Source: Coprobacter fastidiosus (GTDB taxonomy: Bacteria; Bacteroidota; Bacteroidia; Bacteroidales; Coprobacteraceae). From it: DNA of 64,000 nt. A model generated the notes under the pieces. That model was given only the letters and a program-made list of their open reading frames with translations, was not told where the DNA came from and ran no database searches. Where the stretch lies: positions 1,426,001-1,490,000 of the forward strand of contig NZ_AP028032.1 of the NCBI RefSeq assembly GCF_030296935.1. Direction: 5' to 3'. The position numbers were made by a program, and so were the translations under genes. This document shows positions 28,594 to 39,200 of the stretch, one piece after another (position 1 is the stretch's first letter; each line of letters starts with the position of its first letter).

Positions 28594-29799
28594 ATGATAA
28601 AAAATTTAATATCGATTTCCCTTTGTCTGCTATTTATATCTTATAGCTGGGCACAAGAACCGAAAAACGACAAAGAAAAAGCAAAAACCGACGGGTACGA
28701 ATTCACCGATACTAAGATTGCCAAATACACGCCTGTAAAAGATCAGAGCCGCTCAGGTACATGCTGGAGTTTTTCCGGTTTGGCATTTTTAGAAAGCGAA
28801 ATGTTGCGACAAGGTAAGCCTGAAGTCGATCTTTCAGAAATGTTTATAGTCAGAATGACATATTTAGAAAAAGCCGAAAAATATGTACGTATGCACGGAA
28901 CCGGAAACTTCAGTGCAGGAGGAGCGACTCATGATGTCATGAATATTATCAAAAAGTACGGAATAGTTCCTGAAGAAGCATACTCGGGACTTAATTACGG
29001 TTCGACAAAACACAACCACGGAGAATTGGATGCCGTACTTTCTGCATATATTAAGACTATCGTTGATCGCAAATCACAAATTACGCCAGCATGGAAAGAA
29101 GGATTTAACGGAATTCTTGATGCTTATCTGGGTAAATTCCCAGAAAAGTTCACTTATCAAGGGAAAGAATACACACCCAAATCTTTTGCAGAATCTCTCG
29201 GTCTGAATATAGACGATTACGTATCAGTCACCTCTTTCACTCATCATCCGTTCTACGAGACATTTGCAATAGAAGTTCCTGACAACTGGGCATGGGGAGA
29301 ATCGTACAATGTCCCGTTAAATGACTTTGACCGCATTTTAAATAACGCCATAGATAATGGATATACTATTTTCTGGGCAGCCGATGTCAGTGAAAAAGGA
29401 TTCAACTACAACAAAGGTTATGCTGTAATTCCTGAAGAAAAGAAGATCGAAAGTGAAGCCGGAACAGAAAAAGCCCGCTGGACAACACTATCTCCAGAGG
29501 AAAGAAAAGCAGCAAAACAGAAAGGTCCGGGAAAAGAGCAAGAAATTACTCAAGAGCTCCGTCAAGCTGCATACGACAAGTTTGAAACGACCGATGACCA
29601 CGGCATGCAAATTGTAGGAAAAGCCATCGATCAAAACGGAACGACTTATTATAAAGTAAAAAACTCATGGGGCGATGGCGGTGTATATAAAGGATTTTTT
29701 TACGCATCAGAGCCGTATGTTCTTTATAAAACTATGAATATGGTAGTTAACAAAAAAGCCATACCCAAAGACATCGCTAAAAAACTAAATTTAAAATAA
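28594..29799 (+). CDS. Secreted C1-family aminopeptidase-like protein (bleomycin hydrolase/PepC type)
   Basis: 401 residues with a signal peptide (MIKNLISISLCLLFISYSWA). Papain-like catalytic residues: Cys57 in SGTCWSFSG, His336 in DDHGMQIVG and Asn357 in KNSWGDGGVYKGFF. The domain order and size match Bacteroidetes aminopeptidase C-like proteins. An in-frame ATG at 28540 is rejected because it precedes the signal peptide and sits on the -7 box. With 15339-16739 this is the second secreted member of the family here; the two are divergent in sequence, so not a recent duplication. Confidence 0.9.
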   Translation: MIKNLISISLCLLFISYSWAQEPKNDKEKAKTDGYEFTDTKIAKYTPVKDQSRSGTCWSFSGLAFLESEMLRQGKPEVDLSEMFIVRMTYLEKAEKYVRMHGTGNFSAGGATHDVMNIIKKYGIVPEEAYSGLNYGSTKHNHGELDAVLSAYIKTIVDRKSQITPAWKEGFNGILDAYLGKFPEKFTYQGKEYTPKSFAESLGLNIDDYVSVTSFTHHPFYETFAIEVPDNWAWGESYNVPLNDFDRILNNAIDNGYTIFWAADVSEKGFNYNKGYAVIPEEKKIESEAGTEKARWTTLSPEERKAAKQKGPGKEQEITQELRQAAYDKFETTDDHGMQIVGKAIDQNGTTYYKVKNSWGDGGVYKGFFYASEPYVLYKTMNMVVNKKAIPKDIAKKLNLK

Positions 29800-29870
29800 A
29801 CTGCAGGTCGAGAACAAAAACCTTAAACTCGATCTATTTATATCAGAATACGGTATCTTATTCTAATAGC

Positions 29871-30224
29871 TTACCATTCAACAATAACAGATGCACCCTC
29901 TATATCTCCGGATATAGGGGGTTTTTGTTTCGAAATACTCAATATTCCCCCCTCAGAAAGAGGAAACTCTGTTTGTATCGCACGTATGATTCTCCCCGCA
30001 ACATGCTCTAACAAATGAGAAGGAATCTTCATTTCCCGACAAATAATTTCATACAACTGCGCATAGTTAAGCGTAGCGTCCAAATTATCCGTCTCCATAG
30101 CATCCTTGAAAGGATATTTTACTTTAACATATATTTCATAATCATTTCCTACACATCGTTCTTGTTCAGCAACACCATGATAAGCATAAAAACGAATTTT
30201 TCTCAACTCTACAAACGTATTCAT
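29871..30224 (-). CDS. folB: Dihydroneopterin aldolase
   Basis: Converts 7,8-dihydroneopterin to 6-hydroxymethyl-dihydropterin in folate synthesis. 117 residues, the usual 115-125. Motifs: FVELRKIRFYAYHGVAEQER near the N-terminus, containing the conserved YHGV, and the C-terminal KQKPPISGDIEGASVIVEW, where KxKPP is characteristic. Stand-alone gene, convergent with the peptidase. Confidence 0.93.
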   Translation of the reverse strand: MNTFVELRKIRFYAYHGVAEQERCVGNDYEIYVKVKYPFKDAMETDNLDATLNYAQLYEIICREMKIPSHLLEHVAGRIIRAIQTEFPLSEGGILSISKQKPPISGDIEGASVIVEW

Positions 30225-30249
30225 ATCTGCTTTTATTTAAAGACTACCG

Positions 30250-30257
30250 CAAAAGTA
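30250..30257 (-). promoter_or_regulatory. -7 box (TACTTTTG, minus strand) for folB
   Basis: CAAAAGTA on the plus strand, 25 bp upstream of the folB ATG at 30224. Confidence 0.5.
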
Positions 30258-30302
30258 CATTTTTCTATCTATTTCCATACATCGACATATCAATTCCAAC
30301 TA

Positions 30303-30343
30303 AGAACCTGTCTAAATTTTACAATAAAAAATTCTCAAATCAA
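30303..30343 (+). repeat. Dispersed intergenic element, left end only
   Basis: AGAACCTGTCTAAATTTTAC followed by AATAAAAAATT matches the left ends at 58471 and 61143. No right end is visible before the bactofilin gene. Confidence 0.5.
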
Positions 30344-30450
30344 CCCCGAGCTAAACTCAGCCAAGCACTGAACTTATAAAAGTTTTTATCCGGCATGAAT
30401 TGTTTTTTCATTAGAAATCGTAATTTTGCAACCATAGGAGAAATAATAAT

Positions 30451-30801
30451 ATGGCAAAGGAAAACCAACCTACCGGGATGGCGCATAGCGCACTGACTGT
30501 AGAGACGACCGTTACCGGAAACATTTCGGCCTCTACGGATATTCGTATAGACGGAATTCTTCAAGGAAATCTTGATTGTCAGGGAAAAGTCATTATCGGA
30601 GAGCAAGGACGTGTACAGGGAGACATAAAAGCTGTCAATGCCGAGATTATGGGAACTGTATGCGGTAATATAGTTGTAGCAGATACTTTGGTTTTAAAGT
30701 CAAGTTCTTTTCTGGAAGGGAATATTACGGTTACGACCTTAGTAATAGAGCCTAATGCACATTTAAACGGGCAATGTTCGATGCGGACTTTCCAGCAATA
30801 G
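30451..30801 (+). CDS. Bactofilin (polymer-forming cytoskeletal protein)
   Basis: 116 residues. A short polar N-terminus precedes the DUF583 beta-helical core (TTVTGNISASTDIRIDGILQ, repeated hydrophobic/Gly pattern through ILQGNLDCQG and VQGDIKAVNAEIMGTVCGNI). Bactofilins self-assemble into filaments at the membrane and guide envelope or shape proteins. Length is typical of the minimal form. No metallopeptidase partner gene is adjacent. Confidence 0.88.
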   Translation: MAKENQPTGMAHSALTVETTVTGNISASTDIRIDGILQGNLDCQGKVIIGEQGRVQGDIKAVNAEIMGTVCGNIVVADTLVLKSSSFLEGNITVTTLVIEPNAHLNGQCSMRTFQQ

Positions 30802-30864
30802 AAAATATCTATAACCTCTCTTATTTTTATATAACATTCATACAGTTGTTTGAGAAAATAGCAG

Positions 30865-30872
30865 TACCTTTG
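30865..30872 (+). promoter_or_regulatory. -7 box (TACCTTTG) for the hydrogenase
   Basis: TACCTTTG lies 37 bp before ATG 30910. A TTTG at 30849 is only 12 bp away, closer than the usual 19. Confidence 0.5.
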
Positions 30873-30909
30873 CAGCCGTTTAAAAAATCACAAATACAAA
30901 ATTATATTT

Positions 30910-32367
30910 ATGGCTTTTGCGAATAATGTACTCATTGTCCGCCGGGTATTAATGGCAAAACTTGTTGAATTATGGAAACAAGACCGTTTGGTAGAACACA
31001 TTGATCGTTTACCTATCGAACTCAGTCCGCGTAATGCGAAAATTATGGGACGCTGTTGCATTCACAAAGAAAGAGCTGTCTGGAAATATAAATCTTTTCC
31101 GTTGCTGGGCTTTGATATGAATGACGAACAAGACGAACTGATTCCCCTCTCTTATTATGCAGAAAAAGCTTTAAAAAGAGGGAAAAACAATAAAGAAAAT
31201 ATTTTATGTGTCATTGATGAAGCTTGCTCTGCATGTGTTCAGGTAAATTACGAAGTAACCAATCTCTGCCGAGGATGTGTAGCAAGAGCTTGTTATATGA
31301 ATTGTTCTCGAAAAGCAATCTCTTTCGGAGAAAATGGCCAAGCCCGAATCGATCACAGCAAATGCGTCAGTTGCGGAATTTGCAAAGAAGCCTGTCCTTA
31401 TCATGCCATCGTATATATTCCAGTACCTTGTGAAGAAGCCTGTCCGGTAAAAGCCATTTCTAAAGACGAGAACGGCATCGAACATATCGATGAATCGAAA
31501 TGTATCTATTGCGGCAAATGCATCAACGCTTGTCCTTTCGGATCTATTTTTGAAATATCTGAAGTATTCGATGTTCTCTCTAAAATAAAAGAAGGAAAAC
31601 AAGTTATTGCAATCGTCGCGCCTTCTATCATGGGACAATATTCCGAAAAAATGGAAACCATATTCGAAGCGATACGTGAAATCGGTTTTCATGATGTTCT
31701 CGAAGTAGCCGACGGAGCGATGGAGACAACCCGAAGAGAAGCCGAAGAACTGAAAGAAAAACTGGAAGAAGGACAACCGTTTATGACAACATCATGCTGT
31801 CCATCTTACATAGAGCTGGTAAACAAACATATCAAAGATATGAAACCGTATGTATCAACTACCGGAAGTCCTATGTACTACACAGCACGAATGGCAAAAG
31901 AAAAATACCCCGAAAGTCTTGTCGTATTCATAGGCCCTTGCGTTGCTAAACGTTCAGAAGCCCGCAGGGACGAAGCTGTAGATTATGTAATGACGTTTGA
32001 AGAAATTAACGCCATATTCGACGGATTATCTATTGATATAACCCCCAAAAATAATGAATCTTTCCATTGTTCAGCACCTAAAGAAGGAAAAGGTTTTGGC
32101 ATGTCGGGAGGAGTTATCGGAGCTGTAAAAGCGCAAAACCTAATCCCCGATCTGAAAGCTTTGCAAGTATCGAATCTTAATAAAAAGAACATCGGCCTAC
32201 TTCGGGCATTCTCCAAAGGTAAAGCACCGGTTAACTTTATCGAAGTAATGGCTTGTGAGGGTGGATGTGTAACAGGTCCTTCAGCACATGTAGATGCCGC
32301 AACAGGAAGCAAATTGTTTAAACAAGCTATGGAAAAGTTTTCTGTCGTAAAAGAATCAGAAAAATAA
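30910..32367 (+). CDS. Monomeric [FeFe] hydrogenase, group B-like
   Basis: 485 residues. H-cluster motifs: P1 TSCCPSY (Cys296/Cys297), P2 IGPCVAK (Cys344) and P3 EVMACEGGCVTG (Cys449, Cys453), so all four cluster cysteines are present. In front are ferredoxin-like 4Fe-4S motifs: CSACVQVNYEVTNLCRGC, CVSCGICKEACPYH and CIYCGKCINACPFG. P1 ends in Tyr, where the well-studied group A enzymes have Trp, as in group B. It would take electrons from ferredoxin to make H2, or the reverse, in the cytoplasm. No maturase (hydEFG) or partner subunit gene is adjacent. The start at 30910 fits the promoter. Confidence 0.9.
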   Translation: MAFANNVLIVRRVLMAKLVELWKQDRLVEHIDRLPIELSPRNAKIMGRCCIHKERAVWKYKSFPLLGFDMNDEQDELIPLSYYAEKALKRGKNNKENILCVIDEACSACVQVNYEVTNLCRGCVARACYMNCSRKAISFGENGQARIDHSKCVSCGICKEACPYHAIVYIPVPCEEACPVKAISKDENGIEHIDESKCIYCGKCINACPFGSIFEISEVFDVLSKIKEGKQVIAIVAPSIMGQYSEKMETIFEAIREIGFHDVLEVADGAMETTRREAEELKEKLEEGQPFMTTSCCPSYIELVNKHIKDMKPYVSTTGSPMYYTARMAKEKYPESLVVFIGPCVAKRSEARRDEAVDYVMTFEEINAIFDGLSIDITPKNNESFHCSAPKEGKGFGMSGGVIGAVKAQNLIPDLKALQVSNLNKKNIGLLRAFSKGKAPVNFIEVMACEGGCVTGPSAHVDAATGSKLFKQAMEKFSVVKESEK

Positions 32368-32379
32368 CACGACTAACTT

Positions 32380-32433
32380 AAATTATTGAAGCGTCGAATG
32401 AATTTTAAAATTCATTCGACGCTTCAATAATTT
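32380..32433. terminator. 54-bp perfect palindrome after the hydrogenase
   Basis: AAATTATTGAAGCGTCGAAT (from 32380) is mirrored exactly by the sequence ending at 32433, a fully complementary 27-bp stem 13 bp after the stop. Likely terminator or RNA-stabilising hairpin; unusually long. Confidence 0.75.
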
Positions 32434-32464
32434 AATAGACTAATTTTATTCAAGATACAATAAA

Positions 32465-32490
32465 AGCCTGTCTGAATTTTCCTATTAATA
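32465..32490 (+). repeat. Dispersed intergenic element, left end only
   Basis: AGCCTGTCTGAATTTTCCTA matches the left end at 61143; the remainder of the element is not recognisable before ruvA. Confidence 0.45.
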
Positions 32491-32537
32491 ACCAAGACAG
32501 ATTATTCAAAATATAAAAGCGTTTCTTTTTACAGTTC

Positions 32538-32568
32538 TTTCACGATTAATAGATAATTCTTACCTTTG
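32538..32568 (+). promoter_or_regulatory. Promoter of ruvA-sprA: TTTC-N19-TACCTTTG
   Basis: TTTC at 32538-32541 and TACCTTTG at 32561-32568 are 19 bp apart, one mismatch from consensus, 23 bp before the ruvA ATG. Confidence 0.65.
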
Positions 32569-32591
32569 AAGGCAAGAAAAATAACAGCAGA

Positions 32592-33173
32592 ATGATAGAA
32601 TATATCACAGGTAAAATTTCCGAATTAACTCCGGCATCGGCAGTAATAGAATGTAATGGAATAGGCTATTTCCTCAATATATCTTTAACGACTTACAGTG
32701 CACTATCCCAGAATACTGCAACCAAGCTATTTGTATATGAATCTATACGCGAAGATGCTCACGTACTTTTCGGATTTATCAGCCGTCGCGAAAGAGACTT
32801 GTTTTTGTTGTTAATTTCCGTTTCCGGAGTCGGACCGAATACCGCACGAATGATTCTTTCTTCTCTCTCTGCTCCTGAACTGGAGCAAGTTATCGTTTCT
32901 GAAAACGTAAACATATTGAAAAGCGTTAAAGGGATCGGTGCAAAAACCGCCCAACGCATAATTGTTGACCTTAAAGATAAAATAAAACCGGGGGACAATA
33001 CGTTAAATATAAGTATGCCCCAAAATCAAGAGGTACAGGATGAGGCTGTGGCCGCTTTGGTCATGTTAGGATTTCCGCAAACCGCTTCAATGAAGGTCGT
33101 ACAAAAATTATTGAACGAATCTCCCACATTAAAAGTAGAAGCTATTATCAAAGCTGCACTTAAAATGCTGTAA
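32592..33173 (+). CDS. ruvA: Holliday junction branch migration protein RuvA
   Basis: 193 residues. Tetrameric DNA-binding partner of the RuvB motor at Holliday junctions. Domain I OB-fold begins [20 protein letters not shown]; domain II has two helix-hairpin-helix motifs ([19 protein letters not shown] and [20 protein letters not shown]); domain III is at the C-terminus ([11 protein letters not shown]). Length is usual. It precedes sprA by 39 bp; the ruvA-sprA pairing is common in Bacteroidetes. Confidence 0.95.
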   Translation: MIEYITGKISELTPASAVIECNGIGYFLNISLTTYSALSQNTATKLFVYESIREDAHVLFGFISRRERDLFLLLISVSGVGPNTARMILSSLSAPELEQVIVSENVNILKSVKGIGAKTAQRIIVDLKDKIKPGDNTLNISMPQNQEVQDEAVAALVMLGFPQTASMKVVQKLLNESPTLKVEAIIKAALKML

Positions 33174-33212
33174 AACACACATACGGGAGAAGGGAAAAGG
33201 ATTCACGGATCA

Positions 33213-36200
33213 ATGAATAAAAGGCTCTATTATCTTTTATATATTTTTCTATGTATCAGCGGGATAGGAATCTACTCTGCCTTTGCGGCTTATAACCGTA
33301 CCTTTTCCTCACTAAACCTTCCGGAAGCATCCGTCTCATCCATTCCAGCACCTGAAGATACTACAAAAAAAAGCCGTTTCCCGGTAGCTAAAACTTCGAT
33401 AGAGACTTATGAAGATCTTTATAAAAACAGTCCGGCAGATCTAAAAACTCCTGAGAACGTACGCTCAGTGTTCGAATATGATCCGGTAACTCAATGTTAC
33501 GTTGTGCGTACAAAAGTCGGAGATATGGAAGTGTCTACGCCTTTTATGCTGACCCCTGAAGAATACAAAGATTATTCCTTACGAAAATCCATAGAAGCCT
33601 ACTATCGGGAAAAAAACAAAGAAAATGCAGGTAAGGGAAAAGACCCTTTCGATATTCTCGATATGAAATTCAATCTCGGTCCGTTAGAAAAAGTTTTCGG
33701 TCCGGGTGGTGTGCAAATTAAAACTCAAGGGTCGGCAGAACTGACCATGAGTATAAAGACAAATAAAATCGATAACCCGGCATTGGCATTGAGTGCAAGG
33801 AAAAAGACCTACTTCGATTTCGAGGAACAAATCCAAGCGGATATTACAGCAAAAGTAGGAGACAAGCTCAATTTTAACATGAACTATAATACCGGAGCAA
33901 CATTCGATTTCGATTCCCAAAAACTGAATTTGAATTATGAAGGGAAAGAAGACGAAATCATCAAAAGTATCGAAGCCGGTAATGTTAGTATGACCACAGG
34001 ATCTTCCTTAATACGTGGAGGATCAGCTTTATTCGGGATAAAAACTAAGATGCAATTCGGTAAACTGACTGTTACCGCTTTAGTCTCCCAACAAGAATCA
34101 GAGTCTAAAACTGTCAACTCAAAAGGCGGTGCTCAAACTACGGAATTTTCTTTCAGCGCCGACCAGTATGATGAAAATCGTCACTATTTTTTAGCCCACT
34201 ATTTTAGAGATAATTATGATAATTCTATGTCAAAACTCCCTTATATATCTTCGGGAGTGACTATTAACCGTATAGAAGTATGGGTGACCAATAAAAGAGG
34301 AAATTATGACCAGGCGCGTAACATCGTCGGGTTTATGGACCTTGGAGAACAAAACAGAAATAATTTAGCAAATCCGGATCTATGGCATACAAACGGAAGC
34401 TATACATGTCCGGCAAACAATGCAAATAGTTTATATGAATACATTCAAACCAACTATCCCGATGCCAGAAACATTAACCAGGTGACTCAGGTATTAGAGC
34501 CTCTTGAAGCTCAAGGATTCAATGGCGGACAAGAATATGTCAAAGTCGAAAGTGCCCGACTGCTCACCAGTTCGGAATATACACTGAACAGTCAACTCGG
34601 ATATATTTCTTTAAATAGTCAGCTCAATCCGGATGAAGTACTGGCAGTAGCATTCGAATATACGAAAAACGGGCAGACATATCAGGTTGGAGAATTTTCA
34701 GGGAATATTACAGATACAGACAAGAGCCTGTATGTAAAGCTATTAAAAGGGACAACAATCTCGACAAGCGTTCCGGCATGGAAGTTGATGATGAAAAATG
34801 TATATTCCCTTAACGCTACTCAGATACAAAAAGAAAAGTTCCGGTTAAATATTTACTATAAAAGCGACACGGCCGGGACACAATTGACATATATGCCTAT
34901 CGGAAACATCAAGAACGAAACCTTATTGAAGGTTATGAACCTTGACCGATTAGATAACAACCAAGAGACAAATCCCGACGGATTTTTCGACTTTGTAGAA
35001 GGGTACACGATTCTTGCATCCAAAGGTCGAGTATTTTTCCCGGTAGTAGAACCTTTTGGCTCACACTTAAAAAAGAAAATCGGAAACATACCGAATGTTG
35101 ACCAATATGTCTATCAAGAACTGTACGACACTACATTAACAGCAGCCAGACAGTATGCCGATAAGAACAAGTTCGTAATCAAAGGTGAATATAAAGCATC
35201 ATCAGGAGCAGAAATACAACTTAACGCCACGCACGTGCCCCGAGGATCGGTACGAGTCACGGCCGGAGGTATGACCCTGACCGAGAATGTAGATTATTCG
35301 GTCGATTACACAATGGGAACTGTAACTATTTTAAATCAAAGTTATATCGACTCCGGAACTCCGATCAGCGTCAGTCTTGAAGACCAGTCATTATTCAACA
35401 TGCAACGAAAAACAATGGTCGGATTAGATCTTAACTATGCTTTCTCTAAAGATTTTAATGTCGGAGCTACAATTATGCACTTGGGAGAAAAGTCTCTGAC
35501 CGAGAAAGTGAACATCGGAGATGAAGTGCTGAATAATACTCTGTGGGGATTAAATACTTCTTACAATACAGAATTCCAATGGCTAACATCTTTGATCAAC
35601 AAAATACCGACCGTGAATGCAACAGCCCCGTCCCGATTATCGCTAAATGCAGAATTTGCACAGTTAATACCGGGAAAAGGGAAAAACAACTCGCTCTCCT
35701 ATATCGATGACTTCGAGTCTTCTCAATCGGGTTATGATCTGAGGACACCATATTCATGGTCACTCGCCTCGACTCCGTCTATGTTTCCCGAATCAAAATA
35801 TTCCAACAATGCTGATTACGGAAAGAATCGGGCTTTAATATCTTGGTATTATATAGACCGGATGTTTACTCAAAAAAATTCCTCGTTAACTCCTGCCCAT
35901 ATTAAAAACGATTTAGATCAATTATCCAATCATTATGTACGGGAAATCGATGTCAGCGAGGTATTCCCGAACAAAGAACTCGGTTACGGCGAATCTTCTG
36001 TCCTACAAGTTCTGAACCTATCGTATTATCCGACAGAAAGAGGACCGTACAATGTAGATGCGGATAAAATAAACAATGACGGTTCTCTCAAATTCCCGGA
36101 ACAACGCTGGGGAGGGATTATGAGAAAAATGGATAATACCGACTTTGAAGCTGCAAACATCGAATATTTACAATTTTGGATGATGGACCCGTTCCTCGAT

Positions 36201-39200
36201 CCGGACAATCCGGGGAATGAAAGTCAGGTCGGATACCTGTATTTCAATTTTGGAGAAATATCGGAAGATATACTGAAAGATGGTATGAAATCGTTCGAAA
36301 ACGGTCTTCCTGTCGATGGAGATGAATCGAATCTGACAACCACCGTATGGGGAAAAGTTTCGAAACGCCAATCTATGACCTATGCTTTCGAGAACGCAGA
36401 CGGTGCTCGTGAAAAACAAGACGTAGGACTCGACGGGCTTACAAACAATGAAGAATTTACTTTTTCCACCTATTCCGACTTTTTAGAGAAATTGAAACAA
36501 AATACGACGGCAGAAGCTCAAGCCAAAATGTTGGAAGATCCTTTTTCTCCTTTGAACGACCCTGCAGGAGATAATTATCATTTTTACAGAGGTGTAGACT
36601 ACGATGACATGCAGCTCGATATTCTCAGCCGATATAAACATTATAACGGAGTAGAAGGGAACTCAAGTTCTCCGGATGATGCAGCAGACAAGTACTACCA
36701 ATCCTCCAAAAGCGTTCCGGACGTCGAAGATATCAATCAAGACAACACGTTGAACGAATACGAAAGATACTATGAATACGGTATAAAAATATCTCCTCAG
36801 AATCTTCAAGTAGGAAGAAATTACATCACTGATAAACGCACGACTGTCGTTCGTCTGAGAAATGGTCAGGAATCAGAAGTTACATGGTATCAATTTAAAA
36901 TACCTTTGAAAGACGACAGCGACGATGAAACCCATATTCCACGAAAAAAATACGGTTCTATACAAGATTTCAAGACAATCCGTTTTGCACGGATGTTCAT
37001 GACCGGATTCGAAAAAGAAACACACCTGCGTTTTGCTTCACTCGAACTTGTACGGGGAGACTGGAGAAGTTACTCTCTTCGTCTACAAACCGGAGAATCA
37101 CCCAACACATCACTGCCGGCAGAAGGGGAATTGGATGTATCGGTTGTCAATATAGAAGAAAATGCAGGACAAACTCCTGTAAACTATGTACTGCCTCCTG
37201 GAGTCAGCCGGATAATTTCTCCCGACCAATCCCAGATCACTCAATTAAACGAGCAATCTTTATCTTTAAAAATAAGAGATTTACCTCCTAAAAATGCTCG
37301 TGCCGTATATAAAAATACGAGTCTTGACATGCGTAATTACAAATATTTGCAAATGTTTACTCATGCCGAAAAACTAATTGATGATAACACAGACTTAAGG
37401 AACGGAGAAACTTCTGTATTCATTCGTTTCGGGTCTGATTACCGAAACAATTATTATGAATATGAAGTGCCTTTGGCACTTACTCCTCCGGGAACTTATA
37501 ACACATACAATTCACAAGACCAAGAGACTGTTTGGCCTACACAAAACATGATCAACGTTCCCTTATCTCTGGTAACAGAATTGAAATTAAAACGGAATGC
37601 GGCAAAACGAAGAGGGGATGAAGGTTCGAGCTATCAAGACGTTTATTCGATATACGATCCTGATCATCCAAGAAATAAAGTCTCGGTAATCGGAAATCCG
37701 AGCCTGTCCGACATATCGACAATTATGATCGGTGTCCGGAATAATGCGGGGACGAATAAAGATATTGTGGTATGGGTTAACGAACTCAGACTATCCGGTT
37801 TTAATGAGAGCGGAGGTTGGGCTGCCCGAGCTAATGTAAATCTGGCGATATCCGATATAGCCACCGTAAATTTCGGGGGACACATCGAAACTTGCGGCTT
37901 CGGAGGGATAGATCAAAGCCTGAATGAACGTCGACTTGACGATTATTATCAATACAATATAGCTACAATGGTAGATGTCGGTCGTTTTTTACCTGAAAAA
38001 TTGAAACTCAAAGCACCGATATTTTACTCATTATCTGAAGAACGGACGTTGCCGAAATACAACCCGCTCGATCAGGATATTTTACTTTCAGATGCTTTAG
38101 ACGCTGCCGGTTCTGACGCTGAAAGAGATTCGATCAAAAATGCATCTATCGATATATCGACAGTTAAGAGTTTCAGTATTTCCGGATTGAGATTCGACAT
38201 ACAAAGTAAAAATCCGATGCCTTATGATCCGGCAAACTTTACTTTTAGCTACTCGTCAAACATCCAAAATAAGCAAGACCCGACAATTCTATTCGAAAAT
38301 ACACTGGACAGAAGAGGAAATTTCAGTTACAGTTATACACCGTATGTGAAACCCCTTCAACCCTTTAAATCACTAAAAAGCAGATCGAAACATTTGAAGG
38401 TTATCAAAGACATGAGTATTAACTATGTACCGAATAATATTTCGTTCTATACTAATATGTCTCGTTACTACTACGAGCAACAATTGCGAGAGTTAGGAGA
38501 AGACGGCACAAGCACGCAACTTCCTATTTCGGTAAGTAAGAACTTCTTATGGGATCGGCAGTTCTCTATTCAATGGAATCTGTTGAAATCCTTAAACATG
38601 TCTTTAGCTACCATGACAAATGCCCGTATCGACGAACCTTCGGGTGTAGTAAATAAAAAGCTTTTCCCCGATGAATATAAAGCATGGAAAGACACGGTCA
38701 TGCAAAGTATATGGCACTTAGGAACACCCTGGAATTATAACCAAACATTCAACGCCTCTTTCGACGTTCCGTTATCTAAAATTCCCATGCTGAATTGGAT
38801 GACCCTATCGGCGAAATACAACTCGACATATTCTTGGGACAGAGGGGTTTATATTGATAGTGAAACGACAATGGGTAATAATCTGAATAATCAAGGTCAA
38901 TTCGGAATCGACGGTCGTTTCAATCTGGAAACTCTCTACAATAAATCGGATTTTCTGAAAAAAGTAAATCGGAAATTCGCCAATACCTCTCGGTCATCTT
39001 CCCGTAGCAGTACCCAGAAAAAGAGATTCCAGCGCAATATCTCGTTAAAAAGCGACACGACAACTACGGTGAAACACAATTTGGACAATAAAAAAGTAAA
39101 AGTTTCCGCAAAAACCAAAGACGGAATATATTATTCCGTCAAATATAAAGTTGTGGATAAAAACACAATTCTTATTGAAAACAGAGATACGGCCCAAATA

